Below, piece after piece: positions 63,475-64,000 of a stretch of 64,000 bases of DNA (its first letter is position 1; each line of letters begins with the position of its first letter). A program made the position numbers and the translations under genes. A model generated the notes under the pieces. That model ran no database searches, was not told where the DNA came from, and saw only the letters and a list, made by a program, of their open reading frames with translations. The stretch is from contig NZ_JACAIS010000008.1 in NCBI RefSeq assembly GCF_030325625.1, positions 62,001 through 126,000 of the forward strand. Reading direction: 5' to 3'. Origin of the DNA: Sphingobacterium sp. N143. GTDB lineage: Bacteria > Bacteroidota > Bacteroidia > Sphingobacteriales > Sphingobacteriaceae.

Positions 63475-63813
63475 TTAAGCAGCCTGATCTTTGCCACCAA
63501 AAGTGATCATGACCATGCCCGTAATGATGACAAACATGCCAACAACCTGCTGCCAGGTCAGTGGACTTTTAAAATATAGAGCCATAGCCAGCTGGACTGT
63601 CAGAAAAGTTCCGCCGGAACACACCGCAATCACTATGGGCTGAGACACGTTTTTGAATAGCTGAACGAGAAACCAACTTGCCGACAGAAGAATGATATTA
63701 CCCACAATCAGGGCGGCCCATTTATATTTCGGGTGTATTCCACCAAGCTTAAATAGGATGGAAGAGATAATCTGGCAGGCCCAGAAGGCCACAAAGTAAA
63801 TGTAATTGAGCAT
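63475..63813 (-). CDS. Small four-helix transporter (DMT/SMR-like)
   Basis: 112 aa with four membrane helices: YFVAFWACQIISSILFKLG, ALIVGNIILLSASWFLVQLF, PIVIAVCSGGTFLTVQLAMA and QQVVGMFVIITGMVMITFGG. Size and layout match small multidrug resistance proteins and single EamA halves. The conserved Glu14 of EmrE-type SMR pumps is not present in helix 1, so drug export is doubtful; ArnE-like or lipid roles are possible. It starts 9 bp after the stop of the upstream gene cut by the window edge, so the two are cotranscribed. Confidence 0.82.
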   Translation of the reverse strand: MLNYIYFVAFWACQIISSILFKLGGIHPKYKWAALIVGNIILLSASWFLVQLFKNVSQPIVIAVCSGGTFLTVQLAMALYFKSPLTWQQVVGMFVIITGMVMITFGGKDQAA

Positions 63814-63822
63814 AATTGATCC

Positions 63823-64000
63823 TTATTCGTATCTGCTATAAGCATTATTAAACGATTGCCGCATCAGGGCAAATTGGTCGATAATACTTTTCAAAAATTC
63901 CTCATCAAGCAATTCAAACACACCATTTACGCCACCAACGATGTCAACTTCAGCAATTTTATAGGATTGTTCAAGGTTTCCCTGTTCAAATTTGATAATG
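63823..64000 (-). CDS. C-terminal 59 residues of a gene cut by the right window edge
   Basis: The minus frame is open to base 64000 and ends in TAA at 63823. It reads KFEQGNLEQSYKIAEVDIVG, then GVFELLDEEFLKSIIDQFAL and NNAYSRYE. Charged, helical, soluble; no family recognised from the tail alone. It is directly upstream of the small transporter gene. Confidence 0.75.
   Translation of the reverse strand, partial: IIKFEQGNLEQSYKIAEVDIVGGVNGVFELLDEEFLKSIIDQFALMRQSFNNAYSRYE

Noticed and set aside
1-64000. CRISPR arrays, insertion sequences, prophage, integrative elements, toxin-antitoxin pairs of known families
   Set aside because: No regularly spaced direct repeats, transposase or integrase motifs, or classical TA pairs were found on either strand.

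Overview
The window reads as a chromosomal segment of a Bacteroidota bacterium of the family Sphingobacteriaceae, most likely Sphingobacterium. The evidence is lineage-typical protein families (DUF3822, DUF4296, DUF6157, an RND pump fused to its outer-membrane channel, many Gln-rich signal peptides and lipoproteins), weak Shine-Dalgarno sites, and promoters of the Bacteroidota type (TTTG, about 19-21 bp, TAnnTTTG). Two tRNA genes, tRNA-His(GTG) and tRNA-Leu(CAA), both have this promoter. I see no rRNA, CRISPR array, insertion sequence, integrase or phage module, so the segment looks like stable chromosome with a few accessory patches.

Layout. Bases 1-3658 end a heavy-metal efflux operon: an RND pump/outer-membrane channel fusion (cut by the window edge) and its His-rich adaptor. 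Bases 3.8-21.5 kb are a mosaic of single genes: a GIY-YIG nuclease, a sulfatase, two drug-type MFS exporters, pirin, a nucleotidyltransferase, a membrane-anchored patatin, OsmC, DedA, two metallophosphoesterases, glgC, a lipoprotein and a methyltransferase. Bases 21.7-23.2 kb (minus) hold an unusual three-gene unit: ECF sigma factor, small helical protein, ClpP-type protease. At 23.3-26.0 kb a MarR repressor and a short UvrA-like protein diverge from a perfect 16-bp palindrome.

Bases 26.1-32.2 kb form a copper and metal island: CopA P-type ATPase, a free HMA copper-binding protein, a His-rich protein with two HIHP repeats, a TlpA-type thioredoxin lipoprotein and a CDF exporter. The HMA gene and the His-rich gene share a strikingly conserved bipartite upstream element with identical spacing, and copA has a looser version. 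This suggests a common metal-responsive activator that is not encoded in the window.

Bases 32.5-37 kb hold a beta-barrel protein, a Gfo/Idh/MocA oxidoreductase, and a translationally coupled sugar porter and GH130-like lipoprotein. From 37 kb onward most genes are housekeeping: htpG, yqgE, a pdxH-nuoC-nuoD operon, a dolichol-phosphate-mannose-synthase-like transferase, ruvB, an S9 peptidase, a RecD-like helicase, DUF3822-rsmD-coaD, an aldo-keto reductase, a diheme cytochrome, lipoproteins, a luciferase-like oxidoreductase, an operon of YggS, acetyltransferase, DUF3298 lipoprotein, aspartokinase and THUMP-like methyltransferase, then a DUF4296 lipoprotein, mutS2 and a four-helix small transporter next to a gene cut by the right edge.

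The most interesting signals are the shared copper-island promoter element, the sigma/ClpP unit, orphan nuoC-nuoD, a short promoter-to-terminator transcription unit at 42.6 kb, a decayed aspartic-protease gene at 30.2 kb and tiny membrane-peptide ORFs in otherwise empty gaps.
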